This document shows positions 14,573 to 22,371 of a DNA stretch of 37,610 bases, in pieces. The notes beneath the pieces are model-generated. The model did not search any database. It saw only the letters and a program-made list of their open reading frames with translations, and was not told the DNA's origin. The stretch covers positions 1 to 37,610 of the forward strand of contig CALUUP010000014.1 of assembly GCA_944323985.1 (NCBI GenBank), read 5' to 3'. The DNA is from Candidatus Gastranaerophilales bacterium (GTDB lineage Bacteria; Cyanobacteriota; Vampirovibrionia; Gastranaerophilales; Gastranaerophilaceae). Position 1 is the first letter of the stretch. Each line of letters begins with the position of its first letter. The position numbers and the translations under genes were made by a program.

Positions 14573-15497
14573 ATATGCGGTTCATTATTTAAAAAATACT
14601 TTTGTTCCTTTAAAATGTCCTGAAAATGTAAATCTTGATGATGGTCAATTAGTTTTAGTAAGGACTGAAAAAGGAGAAGAGGTTCTTAAAGCTTTTTTAG
14701 TTAATAAAGAAGTTGCAAAACTTTTTGAAAAATCTGAAAAAACTCCTGCTTCTTTTGAATTCATAAGAATATTAACTCAAGAAGATTTAATAGTATTAGA
14801 AGATTTAAAAAAAGAGGAGGTTACTTCTTATTTTAAATGCAAAGAATTGGTAAAAAAACATAATCTCAATATGAATTTGGTTCAGTGTAAATTAACTTTT
14901 GATAAAAGGAAAATTTCTTTTTATTATACTGCTCCTGAAAGAGTTGATTTTAGGGAACTTTTAAAAGATTTAACACAAGTATTCAAGAGAATGCGTATAG
15001 ATCTACGTCATATAGGAGTTAGAGATGAATCTTCTATAATGGATGGTACGGGTATTTGCGGAAAACCTTTTTGTTGTTCTTCATTTTTAAGAAAATTTGA
15101 ATCAATAAACGTTAAATTAGCAAAAGATCAAGGAATGCCAATAGCACCTTCTAAAATTTCGGGAACTTGCGGAAGACTTTTGTGTTGCTTAACTTATGAA
15201 TATTCTAATTATATAGAAGCAGCCAAAGGAATGCCGCCTGTTGGATCAACTGTTATGACCCCAAATGGATTAGGTAAAGTTTGTTTTATTCAATTTTTAA
15301 ACAATACTGTGGCTGTAAAATTTGAAGATGGTAAAATTAAAGAATTTGAGAAAACTGAAATAGAAATGGTTGATGCTGATGTAAATGTTGATATAGAAAT
15401 ATCTAGAATAAACAATTATACAATCGATGAAAAAGTTGATGCTAAACAATTAAAACAACTTGAAGACGACAGAAATAGCTCAACCGGTAATGTATAA
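14565..15497 (+). CDS. PSP1-domain protein, RicT/YaaT-like
   Basis: 310 residues. Two double-cysteine motifs, CGKPFCC (about 165-171) and CGRLLCC (about 205-211), with flanking GTGICG and SGTCG, match the PSP1 family. In Bacillus, RicT forms an Fe-S complex with RicA and RicF that aids mRNA processing by RNase Y. The partner genes are not in this window, so the role here is inferred. It starts 8 bp inside gpsA. The acidic C-terminal tail after about residue 270 is less conserved. Confidence 0.88.
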   Translation: MIKYAVHYLKNTFVPLKCPENVNLDDGQLVLVRTEKGEEVLKAFLVNKEVAKLFEKSEKTPASFEFIRILTQEDLIVLEDLKKEEVTSYFKCKELVKKHNLNMNLVQCKLTFDKRKISFYYTAPERVDFRELLKDLTQVFKRMRIDLRHIGVRDESSIMDGTGICGKPFCCSSFLRKFESINVKLAKDQGMPIAPSKISGTCGRLLCCLTYEYSNYIEAAKGMPPVGSTVMTPNGLGKVCFIQFLNNTVAVKFEDGKIKEFEKTEIEMVDADVNVDIEISRINNYTIDEKVDAKQLKQLEDDRNSSTGNV

Positions 15498-15511
15498 AAG
15501 AAGGAGTTTTT

Positions 15512-16234
15512 ATGTTAGAAAAAATTGCAAAATTACAAATTTTAACTTTAGGTGTACTAATAGCTTTAGGGTTAATTATCTCTACTAAAATTGCATCTAA
15601 TACTGTTTCAAAAGACATTATTTCAGTAACAGGTTCTGCTTATGAAATTGTAAAATCAGATTCAGGAACTTTAAATTTTGGTCTTAGCGTTAAAAGATTC
15701 TCTAAACAAGAAGCTTATACTGCAATGCAAACTCAAAAACAAATTGTTGAAAAATATTTAAAAGATAAGGGGATTACATCCATTGAATACAAGCCTGTAA
15801 ATGGATATTATAGCTATAAAAGAGATCCTAAAACTGGAGCGTATACGGAAGTTCCTGAAAGTTATAACTTAAATCTTCCAATAATGATTTCTTCTAATAA
15901 TGTAGAATTAATAAAAGACATTTCTAATGATATTACAAGGCTTATAAACAAAGGAGTTGATGTAAATGTATATTCTCCGTCTTATGATTATTCTAAATTG
16001 CCTGAATTAAAAGTAACATTATTAGAAAAGGCTTCTCAAGATGCTAGAAATAGAGCAACTTCAATGTTAAAACCAACTAGAAATTCAGTAGGGAAAATAC
16101 AATCTGTTAAAATGGGTGTATATCAAATTACTCCTGTTGATTCTACTAATGTTTCTGATATGGGAATTAATGACACTTCTTCTATTGACAAAAAAGTTAC
16201 AGCAGTAGCTAATGTATCATTTAAAATAAAATAA
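15512..16234 (+). CDS. SIMPL-domain (DUF541) protein with N-terminal membrane anchor
   Basis: 240 residues. A single hydrophobic segment (about 8-28) with no obvious cleavage site is followed by the SIMPL fold: VTGSAYEIVKSDSGTLNFG, a GITSIEYKPV strand, LLEKASQDARNRATSML, and VTAVANVSFKI at the end. SIMPL proteins are envelope proteins of poorly defined role. It lies 14 nt after the PSP1 gene with an AAGGAG site, so it is the third gene of the gpsA operon, which closes at the terminator at 16250-16280. Confidence 0.85.
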   Translation: MLEKIAKLQILTLGVLIALGLIISTKIASNTVSKDIISVTGSAYEIVKSDSGTLNFGLSVKRFSKQEAYTAMQTQKQIVEKYLKDKGITSIEYKPVNGYYSYKRDPKTGAYTEVPESYNLNLPIMISSNNVELIKDISNDITRLINKGVDVNVYSPSYDYSKLPELKVTLLEKASQDARNRATSMLKPTRNSVGKIQSVKMGVYQITPVDSTNVSDMGINDTSSIDKKVTAVANVSFKIK

Positions 16235-16249
16235 TAATTTCTTAAAAAT

Positions 16250-16280
16250 AAAACGAGGCTTTTATAAAAGCCTCGTTTTA
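16250..16280 (+). terminator. Intrinsic terminator of the gpsA operon
   Basis: Stem ACGAGGCTTTT/AAAAGCCTCGT with a 3-nt loop region and T-rich 3' flank (TTTTAT). It follows the SIMPL stop by about 16 nt and is nearly symmetrical. Confidence 0.85.
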
Positions 16281-16346
16281 TATTGCATTTATATAAAAAA
16301 TATGTTAATATTAGATTGTCACAAATTAATAAGAAGAGGTTTTTAT

Positions 16347-16544
16347 ATGGATGTAAGTTCTGTTGGTTACGGTAGTGCATTAACTCCTGAAGTACAAGCA
16401 CAATATGCCGCAAAATGTATGAGTATGTCTCAACAAACTAGTTATATTGCAGGTTCATTAATTCAAGATACAGTAGAGGTTTCTGCTGAAGCTTTAGCAA
16501 AATGTACAGAAGAAATGAATGCCAGTATAGAAAGAATGTTATAA
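16347..16544 (+). CDS. Small 65-residue protein of unknown function
   Basis: Start ATG at 16347 is preceded by AAGAGG 8 nt away; a longer in-frame start at 16302 has no such site and would run through the terminator region. Residues are mostly small and polar (MDVSSVGYGSALTPEV...), with predicted helices from about 15 on, two Cys and an acidic C-terminus. It loosely recalls the size and style of YjfB-type putative motility proteins, but I would not assign that. It is monocistronic, followed by two adjoining hairpins. Confidence 0.6.
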   Translation: MDVSSVGYGSALTPEVQAQYAAKCMSMSQQTSYIAGSLIQDTVEVSAEALAKCTEEMNASIERML

Positions 16545-16570
16545 ATTTATAATAAAATATAATTCAAATT

Positions 16571-16620
16571 AATAGCCTTACAAGTATTTTCTTGTAAGGC
16601 TATTAGTCTTATGACTAATA
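16571..16620 (+). other. Two overlapping hairpins downstream of the 65-residue gene
   Basis: Hairpin A has a perfect 14-bp stem AATAGCCTTACAAG/CTTGTAAGGCTATT (16571-16604). Hairpin B is TATTAGTC/GACTAATA (16601-16620). They share 4 nt, so full pairing of both is mutually exclusive. No T-run follows hairpin A, so it is not a standard terminator; it may be a 3' stabiliser or part of a regulatory switch. Confidence 0.55.
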
Positions 16621-16621
16621 T
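16592..16621 (+). promoter_or_regulatory. Candidate promoter of a small RNA
   Basis: -35 TTGTAA (16592-16597), 18-bp spacer, -10 TAATAT (16616-16621), lying within the two hairpins. It would start a transcript near 16628 that ends at the terminator at 16715-16738. Confidence 0.35.
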
Positions 16622-16627
16622 GATTTT

Positions 16628-16738
16628 ATCTAACTAGGGAATGGTTTATGAAAAAATAATATTGTTTAATAATTGTATTAAATCTTTTTCATACTTCCAG
16701 CTATTCTTAATTCCAAGAGCCATTTGGCTCTTTTTTTT
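16628..16738 (+). ncRNA. Candidate structured small RNA or attenuator leader
   Basis: Between a candidate promoter and a classic terminator lies about 110 nt without a usable ORF. A 9-bp perfect pairing TATGAAAAA/TTTTTCATA (16647-16655 with 16685-16693) is flanked by GGAA/TTCC, giving a long stem with an AT-rich apical loop. The terminator hairpin AAGAGCC/GGCTCTT follows with T8. It may be a free RNA or the 5' leader of the DUF378 gene 100 nt downstream. No known RNA family is recognised. Confidence 0.4.
16715..16738 (+). terminator. Intrinsic terminator
   Basis: AAGAGCC-ATTT-GGCTCTT stem-loop followed by an unbroken T8 tract. No protein gene immediately precedes it on this strand, which is why an RNA gene or attenuator is proposed. 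Confidence 0.85.
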
Positions 16739-16838
16739 ATAATTTTAAATTTTATTATTTTGTATTAGCTGATTTGTCTAATTAAATAAAGAAAAAATAA
16801 TAAATAATAAAAATACCTTTTGAAAGGAGGTGTTTATT

Positions 16839-17075
16839 ATGAATATTTTACGATATACAGCTTACACTTTAGTTTTAGTAGGAGCTCTTAACTGGGGTTT
16901 AATAGGTTTCTTTGATTTTAACCTTGTTGAAGCTATTTTTGGAGATATGACTTTATTGTCAAGAATTGTATACTCTACAGTTGGTATAAGTGCAATTATT
17001 ACAGCTCTTATGATGCATCATTGTGATACTGTTCAAAAGAAAGAAGGTTGTGAATACGGGAGATGTAATTTTTAA
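16839..17075 (+). CDS. DUF378 small membrane protein
   Basis: 78 residues from the ATG at 16839; a GTG three codons earlier overlaps the ribosome site itself. The ribosome site AAAGGAGGTG is the best match to the 16S tail in the window. The LVGALNWGLIGFFDFNLVEAIFG block is the DUF378 signature. There are two membrane helices (about 8-28 and 40-60) and a Cys/His-rich tail (HHC...CEYGRC) that might bind metal. Function is unknown. It is monocistronic between the candidate RNA terminator and the terminator at 17097. Confidence 0.85.
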   Translation: MNILRYTAYTLVLVGALNWGLIGFFDFNLVEAIFGDMTLLSRIVYSTVGISAIITALMMHHCDTVQKKEGCEYGRCNF

Positions 17076-17096
17076 AATTTAATATATGTATATACT

Positions 17097-17126
17097 AAAA
17101 AGGGTAGAATAATTTCTACCCTTTTT
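17097..17126. terminator. Bidirectional intrinsic terminator
   Basis: AAAAAGGGTAGAA pairs with TTCTACCCTTTTT across a 4-nt loop. It serves the DUF378 gene on the plus strand and dtd on the minus strand; the dtd stop codon overlaps its edge. Confidence 0.85.
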
Positions 17127-17562
17127 AAATTTCTAACATAAAAGTAACAGGACCGTCATTAAGAAGTTCGACCTTCATATCAGCAGCAAATTTTCCGGTT
17201 TTTGTAATGATACCATATGTTTTTACTTGTTCTACAAATTTTTCATAATATTCATTCGCAATTGTTGGATTAGCTGAATTATCAAAACTAGGTCTGGTTC
17301 CTTTTTTACAATTTCCGCATAAAGTGAATTGAGATACTATTAAAATTTCACCTTTGATATCTAATAGTGATAAATTCATTTTCCCATCTTTATCAGGGAA
17401 AATTCTTAAATTTACAACCTTTTTGGCTAATTTTTCTATTTGTTCTAGAGTATCATTTTTTTCTATGCCAATGAAGGCTAATATTCCTCTTTGTATAGAA
17501 GAATATAATTGATTTTCAATTGTAACAGAAGCATTACTCACTCTTTGTATTAATAATTTCAT
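17125..17562 (-). CDS. dtd: D-aminoacyl-tRNA deacylase
   Basis: 145 residues, the full family length. Motifs are QRVSNASV at the N-terminus, SQFTLCGNCKKGTRPSF (active site) and NDGPVTFMLEI with the Gly-cisPro pair. It hydrolyses D-aminoacyl and glycyl-tRNA mischarges. The start has AGGAAAA and lies 29 bp inside the preceding MptE-like gene. It is the last gene of the cysteine-cluster / rlmN / MptE-like / dtd operon. Confidence 0.96.
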   Translation of the reverse strand: MKLLIQRVSNASVTIENQLYSSIQRGILAFIGIEKNDTLEQIEKLAKKVVNLRIFPDKDGKMNLSLLDIKGEILIVSQFTLCGNCKKGTRPSFDNSANPTIANEYYEKFVEQVKTYGIITKTGKFAADMKVELLNDGPVTFMLEI

Positions 17563-19456
17563 TTATTTTTCCTAATGATAAATTTAATAATTTATTGATA
17601 GCATAAATTCTTTTCTCTGCAGTATTATAATAATTTGAGAATTTTTCTATTATCGTTGCAACATTCTCTAAATTAAATTCTTTTAACATTTTCATCTCAT
17701 AATCTAATTCTATACGCTCTGAGATTGTTATATATTCAAATAATTGATTTTCTTTTGCATAATTTGTACTTAAATCAATAAAATTGGATGAAAGATTTTT
17801 TAATATTTTTAAAATATCTACATTAATACTTCTATTACGTTTTATTTCATTCTTTATTTTTCTTACAAGATTTTGTCCTTCTTGAATTTTATTTATAGCT
17901 TCACTAAATTTTTCAATATAATTTTTTATTCCAAGATAAATTCTATTTATGTCATATGTATAATTTATTTTTAGATCATTTTTTTCAACAAAAGGAGAAT
18001 CTTTCAAAGCTTCTTCTAATGGCAAATTCTTAAAACCATCAATCTGAGCTCCGACAAGAGAAGTATTTATATATTCTCTATCGTCGTATTTTTTTGCAAA
18101 TTCTACCATTGGAGGTATAAAAGCTGCATAAACAGATTCTGTCGGGAGCATATCACCATTTATACCTTTTACATAGTATAAAGAACTATTCAAACTTTTA
18201 AGTCTATTTTTAGCGATAAGTTCTCTTTTGTTAATGTCAATATTCGTAGATATTGTATCTCTAAAATTTTCAAAATTTTTGGCTCTGATTTCCCATCTGT
18301 TAGATTCTTTATTAAAGAAACATTCTAAATCTTTATAAGCAGAATCTTTACTGTAGCACTGTCCTTCTAAGTATGCTAAATCTTGTCCAACTAAAATTAT
18401 TTTTGAACAACCAAGTATTCTTGCAATATTTAATGCTGTATAAGAAACCGTTCCTTTTGAATAATATTCAGAAGTTTCAATTCCTGTTATTTCTTGCCAA
18501 AATTTATTCACAGGAAAATTATCAGATACATGAGAAAAAACATTTTTAAATTTAAATAGTCGATAATTTTTATTAGAAGCAGGTTCCGTTACAAAATTAA
18601 TATCGGATAAATCCAAACCTTCAATTTGTTTGGAAGAATCAAATAATTCTATTATACAGAGAAAATCCGGTTTAATTTGATGTTTGGCTAATGTTTTCAT
18701 TGCTGTTCCAACTACAATTAAAACATAATTATCTCGATATTTTTTTAATGTTTCTATGTTTTTATCTAAACTTGGCCCCGCAGAAACAATAACTGCAGTT
18801 TTATTTTTATAAACATCTTTAATCGTAGTTAACGGAATTTCAGTAACTAATTTTGGAATATTGTATATTAAGTGGGCTAAACTTGGATAAAAACGTTTTT
18901 GGGTATATTTTCTATCTAAAGTGTACATTCCAACCATTTTGTGTAATGTTTCTACCAATTTGTCAAAATCTTTTTCATTAAGACTTCTTGTTCCTATTGT
19001 TGATAATAATAAAGGATTATTTTTGGTATTAGATTTTTGGTAAATATATTCACCAACTTTTTCAATATTATTAGTAATAAAAACATTTTTTTTAAATATA
19101 TCATTAGAAAAATCTACTAAAGTGAAAACTATTCTCAGAATATTTAAATCAGGTTCATATAGAATTACTGTTCCTTGAGAATTACTGGTAGCAATTTGGA
19201 ATAAATATCCAAGTCCTAAACCATATATTACATGTATTGAAACAGGGTCATTTGTTGCGCCTGAAAAAATTTCTTTTGCTTCAGCGAGCGGATTTTCTTT
19301 GTTATGAAGATAAATGTTTTTATAAATCAAATTATAAAAACCGTTTTCTTGTACTATTTGTGGTACATCTGTAACAATATGGGTTAATATTTTTTGTGCA
19401 AGTTCTTCATTTTTTAGTTTTAAAGCGTTAATGTTTTTCTCAAAAATGCTATTCAT
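17534..19456 (-). CDS. MptE-like / DUF115 (Maf flagellin-modification family) protein
   Basis: 640 residues. N-terminal part (about 1-200) includes VIYGLGLGYLFQIA and LYEPDLNILRIVF. The central DUF115/MptE-like domain (about 205-385) has AVIVSAGPSLDKNIETLKKY, PDFLCIIE, and YSKGTVSYTALNIARILGC-x-KIILVGQDLAY. The C-terminal 150 residues are predicted helical or coiled-coil. Family members include motility accessory factors that load nonulosonic sugars on flagellins. No flagellar or sialic-acid-like genes are in the window. It overlaps rlmN by 8 bp. There is no good Shine-Dalgarno site; a promoter-like element in the 3' end of rlmN ends 5 nt before the ATG. Confidence 0.85.
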   Translation of the reverse strand: MNSIFEKNINALKLKNEELAQKILTHIVTDVPQIVQENGFYNLIYKNIYLHNKENPLAEAKEIFSGATNDPVSIHVIYGLGLGYLFQIATSNSQGTVILYEPDLNILRIVFTLVDFSNDIFKKNVFITNNIEKVGEYIYQKSNTKNNPLLLSTIGTRSLNEKDFDKLVETLHKMVGMYTLDRKYTQKRFYPSLAHLIYNIPKLVTEIPLTTIKDVYKNKTAVIVSAGPSLDKNIETLKKYRDNYVLIVVGTAMKTLAKHQIKPDFLCIIELFDSSKQIEGLDLSDINFVTEPASNKNYRLFKFKNVFSHVSDNFPVNKFWQEITGIETSEYYSKGTVSYTALNIARILGCSKIILVGQDLAYLEGQCYSKDSAYKDLECFFNKESNRWEIRAKNFENFRDTISTNIDINKRELIAKNRLKSLNSSLYYVKGINGDMLPTESVYAAFIPPMVEFAKKYDDREYINTSLVGAQIDGFKNLPLEEALKDSPFVEKNDLKINYTYDINRIYLGIKNYIEKFSEAINKIQEGQNLVRKIKNEIKRNRSINVDILKILKNLSSNFIDLSTNYAKENQLFEYITISERIELDYEMKMLKEFNLENVATIIEKFSNYYNTAEKRIYAINKLLNLSLGKINEIINTKSE

Positions 19457-20477
19457 TGTTTTTTATATTTTTCCCTCTTAATTGACCGCAAGCTGCATCA
19501 ATATCAGCCCCTCGCTCTAATCTTACGGTTACTTTTTTTCCTGAATGCTCTAATAAATACTTAAACTTCATTATATCATTATTTGAAGGTTTTTTGTAAT
19601 CATTTTCAATGACTGAATTGTATGGAATTAAGTTTATATTGCATTTTAAGTCTTTTAATAGATATGCTAACTCTTTTGCAACAGGTGCTGTATCATTAAA
19701 ACCATGTATTAAAATGTACTCAATTGTAATTCTTCTTCCCGTTTTCTCGATATAATTTTTAAGAGCTTTTTTTAAATCTTGTATATTATACTTATTTTCA
19801 ATAGGCATAATTTCTTTTCTAAGCTCATGATTTGGAGCATGTAGTGAAATTGCTAAAGTTGACTGTAAATTTAAATTAGCGAGTTTTTCAATACCAGGAA
19901 TTATACCACTTGTAGAAATTGTAATTCTTCTTGCACCAATTTGAAAATCTTCGTTAAAGATTTCCAAAGCTTTTAATACATTTTCTAAATTCAATAAAGG
20001 TTCACCCTGACCCATAAAAACAATATTAGTAACTTTTAAACCTGTATCACGTTGAATTGTTAGAACTTGTTCAATAATTTCTTGATACGTAAGATTTCTT
20101 TTAAATCCGCCTTTTCCAGTTGCACAGAAAGAACAATTAACAGCACAACCGACTTGAGAACTAACACAAGCTGTAAGATTAGCTCTATTGTCAAATCTCA
20201 TTAATACTGTTTCAACACATTCTCCATCAGGATATTCGATTAAATATTTAATTGTTCCGTCTTTGCTTACTTGTTTTAATTTAATTTTAGTTTCAGTAAC
20301 TGCAGCGATTTTTTTTAATTCTTCTCTAAAATCTTTTGACAAATTAGTCATTTCATCGATATTTGAAACTGATTTGAAATATATCCAATTATGAATTTGT
20401 TTAGCACGAAACTTAGTAGCTTTAAGCTCTTGCATTAAATTTTCCAGTTCACATAATCTAAGTCCCGCTAAAATCAT
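19449..20477 (-). CDS. rlmN: 23S rRNA A2503 / tRNA A37 methyltransferase RlmN
   Basis: 342 residues. Radical-SAM motif CAVNCSFCATG in the GCxVxCxFC context, FMGQGEPLLN, STSGIIPG, SLHAPN and a C-terminal CGQLRG with the resolving cysteine. It methylates C2 of the adenosine using two SAM and a [4Fe-4S] cluster. Its start overlaps the stop of the cysteine-cluster gene by 4 bp (ATGA). An AAGGAAAA site is present. Confidence 0.97.
   Translation of the reverse strand: MILAGLRLCELENLMQELKATKFRAKQIHNWIYFKSVSNIDEMTNLSKDFREELKKIAAVTETKIKLKQVSKDGTIKYLIEYPDGECVETVLMRFDNRANLTACVSSQVGCAVNCSFCATGKGGFKRNLTYQEIIEQVLTIQRDTGLKVTNIVFMGQGEPLLNLENVLKALEIFNEDFQIGARRITISTSGIIPGIEKLANLNLQSTLAISLHAPNHELRKEIMPIENKYNIQDLKKALKNYIEKTGRRITIEYILIHGFNDTAPVAKELAYLLKDLKCNINLIPYNSVIENDYKKPSNNDIMKFKYLLEHSGKKVTVRLERGADIDAACGQLRGKNIKNNE
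19462..19491 (-). promoter_or_regulatory. Internal promoter within the 3' end of rlmN
   Basis: On the minus strand -35 TTGCGG (19486-19491), 18-bp spacer, -10 TATAAA (19462-19467), then AAACA and the ATG of the MptE-like gene. It would produce a near-leaderless transcript independent of rlmN. Confidence 0.4.
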
Positions 20478-21211
20478 CCTAATTTTCCTTTATAAAATTC
20501 TATAATATCAACTTTTGCTTTAAGTAACATTGCCTCATGTGAAATTTCATTTTTCCATTCATTAAAAGAACATTCTGAAGGCAACAACTTTAATGGATTA
20601 TGCGGAAAATCTTTACAAATATTTGGTCTATTTTCGTAATCAGAACAAAGATTTCCATTCAATTTAGGACAGTAATAATAATAAATTTTTTCATCTTCAA
20701 CTAATTTATTTAACAATTCAAAATATTCGGGATTAACTGTTTTAGCATCATCTTCCGATTTAAAAGGGACAAAAACAGATATAAATTCTTTTGAATATTT
20801 ATCTCCTTTGTTTGCTCTTTGTTTTAATTGTTCATAAGAATACTCACTGGCTGCCAAACGACAACAAGCGCCACATTTCCCACAAGAATAATTATTTTTT
20901 TTATCCATTATATTTTTATATAAAACTTTTAATTTTTGTTTGTAATCTATTGTCAAAAATGTTAAAGCTTTTATCTGCCAATCTTTGTATTTGCAATTTG
21001 ATGGATATGGAGCAAATATATCTTTTTTTTCTATCTTACAATCTTTTATATTGCAATTTGAACAAGGATTTTCCGGTTTAAAAGCATCTAATTCTTTTCT
21101 TATACTTTCAGCAGCCTCAATAAAAATTTGTTCATAATTATCTTTTAAATTTTTGTGTTGAGATTTTAAAGAATTATCTTTATTTTGTGATGAAAAAAAA
21201 TTATTACTCAT
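20474..21211 (-). CDS. YkgJ-type cysteine-cluster protein (putative Zn/Fe chelating)
   Basis: 245 residues from the ATG at 21211. An in-frame ATG at 21247 would overlap the promoter; the shorter start is preceded by a clear -35/-10 pair. An N-terminal Cys set (CSNCNIKDC) precedes the main cluster SCGKCGACCRLAA (about residues 120) and a later C-x6-CSDY-x4-P-x-ICKDFP block typical of the CxxCxxCC family. It likely binds Fe-S or zinc; precise function is unknown. It is first in the operon with rlmN, itself a Fe-S enzyme. Confidence 0.8.
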   Translation of the reverse strand: MSNNFFSSQNKDNSLKSQHKNLKDNYEQIFIEAAESIRKELDAFKPENPCSNCNIKDCKIEKKDIFAPYPSNCKYKDWQIKALTFLTIDYKQKLKVLYKNIMDKKNNYSCGKCGACCRLAASEYSYEQLKQRANKGDKYSKEFISVFVPFKSEDDAKTVNPEYFELLNKLVEDEKIYYYYCPKLNGNLCSDYENRPNICKDFPHNPLKLLPSECSFNEWKNEISHEAMLLKAKVDIIEFYKGKLG

Positions 21212-21218
21212 ATACTGG

Positions 21219-21247
21219 ATGATATCATAAATTACCTTTATCGGCAA
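21219..21247 (-). promoter_or_regulatory. Leaderless promoter of the cysteine-cluster operon
   Basis: Minus strand -35 TTGCCG (21242-21247), 17-bp spacer, -10 TATCAT (21219-21224), then CCAGTAT and the ATG at 21211. There is no ribosome site. It also fixes the start codon. Confidence 0.6.
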
Positions 21248-21297
21248 TGATAATTAAAAATAGAGAGTTTAAAATCTTTTTGAAAGGAAGAATAATT

Positions 21298-21684
21298 ATG
21301 ACTAAAAAATTAGAAATTTATAAGTGTGAAATTTGTGGCAATATTGTTCAAGTTTTAATACCTGGAGCAGGAGAATTGGTTTGTTGCGGGGAAGCGATGA
21401 AAAAACAAGAGATTCAATATTCTAATGAAGAAATAGGAGAAAAGCATTCTCCACAAATTGAGATTAGAGACGATAAAAAATATGTCACATTAAATAAGCA
21501 CCCAATGAGTGAAGAACATTATATTCAATTCATAGAAGTAACCGATAAAGAAAAAACAAAAATGTATCTTAAATATTTTAATCCAAATGAAAAAGCTGAA
21601 TTTAAAATTCCAAAATGTATGGAAGAAATAGAAGCTGTTGGATATTGTAATATTCATAAATTATGGGGGAATAAAAATGATTAG
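21298..21684 (+). CDS. dfx: Desulfoferrodoxin (2Fe superoxide reductase)
   Basis: 128 residues from the ATG at 21298, chosen for GAAAGGAAG just upstream; a longer in-frame start at 21247 lacks one. The N-terminal desulforedoxin-like domain has the CEICG and VCCGE cysteines (center I). The C-terminal superoxide-reductase domain has the four His and one Cys ligands in EKHSP, NKHPMSEEHY and CNIHKLW (center II). It reduces superoxide to peroxide without making oxygen, typical of anaerobes. It overlaps the ferritin gene by 8 bp. Confidence 0.95.
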   Translation: MTKKLEIYKCEICGNIVQVLIPGAGELVCCGEAMKKQEIQYSNEEIGEKHSPQIEIRDDKKYVTLNKHPMSEEHYIQFIEVTDKEKTKMYLKYFNPNEKAEFKIPKCMEEIEAVGYCNIHKLWGNKND

Positions 21685-22165
21685 TGAAAAAATTAATAAT
21701 ATAATTAATGAACAAATAAATTTGGAATTTTATTCAGGGTATTTGTATCTTTCAATGTCAGCACATTTAAAAGAAGTAGGTTTATTTGGATTTGCTTCTT
21801 GGATGAGATTACAAGCAAAAGAAGAAGTTGAACATGGTCTTAAGTTATTAGATTATTTGATCGAACGAAATAGTTTTGTGACACTTAAACAAATTAAAAC
21901 TCCTGAATTTGAATTTAATGGGGTGTTATCTATATTTAATCATATATATGAACATGAGAAAAATATTACAGAATGCGTAATGAAAATTGCTAAAGTTGCA
22001 GAAGATGAATGTGATAGGACAACTTTATCTTTTATTGATTGGTTTATAAACGAACAAATAGAAGAAGAGCAAAATATTAAAAATATTATAAAACGTCTTG
22101 AATTGTTTGGAGATGAAAAAACATCTTTATTCTTAATGGATAATGAATTAGGAAAAAGAGATTAA
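21677..22165 (+). CDS. ftn: Ferritin (bacterial non-heme type)
   Basis: 162 residues from the ATG at 21677 with GGGGGA upstream, 8 bp inside dfx. It is a four-helix bundle with ferroxidase residues in NLEFYSGYLYLSM (Glu/Tyr), KEEVEHG (Glu, His), YEHEKN (Glu) and NEQIEEEQ. It stores iron as ferric oxide in the cytoplasm and removes the Fe(II) that would react with the peroxide made by the upstream enzyme. The coupling supports a joint oxidative-stress role. Confidence 0.95.
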   Translation: MISEKINNIINEQINLEFYSGYLYLSMSAHLKEVGLFGFASWMRLQAKEEVEHGLKLLDYLIERNSFVTLKQIKTPEFEFNGVLSIFNHIYEHEKNITECVMKIAKVAEDECDRTTLSFIDWFINEQIEEEQNIKNIIKRLELFGDEKTSLFLMDNELGKRD

Positions 22166-22172
22166 GTTAAAG

Positions 22173-22207
22173 AAGGAAAAGATGTCTTTTTAAGGCATCT
22201 TTTCCTT
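22173..22207 (+). terminator. Hairpin terminator of dfx-ferritin
   Basis: 12-bp stem AAGGAAAAGATG/CATCTTTTCCTT, extendable by two pairs (one of them G-T). A T8 tract follows after a short A-run, which may form a second hairpin. Confidence 0.7.
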
Positions 22208-22371
22208 GAAAAAAATTTTTTTTCTTGCTAAATTAAATTGTGTGTGGTGTATTCTTCGTTTTTAATAGAATTACCTGAAATATTGTAAAAATATGTAAAG
22301 TTCATGTTAAATTTCTAGCAAAATTTTATATTTACATAACTTTTAATATATAGGTACCAGATGGGGTTCGT

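Noticed and set aside
16302-16346. Upstream start of the 65-residue gene
   Set aside because: No ribosome site there; AAGAGG lies properly before the ATG at 16347.
22215-22371. Riboswitch upstream of the GH13 operon
   Set aside because: The leader is AT-rich without a recognisable conserved core or terminator; only weak promoter-like boxes are visible.
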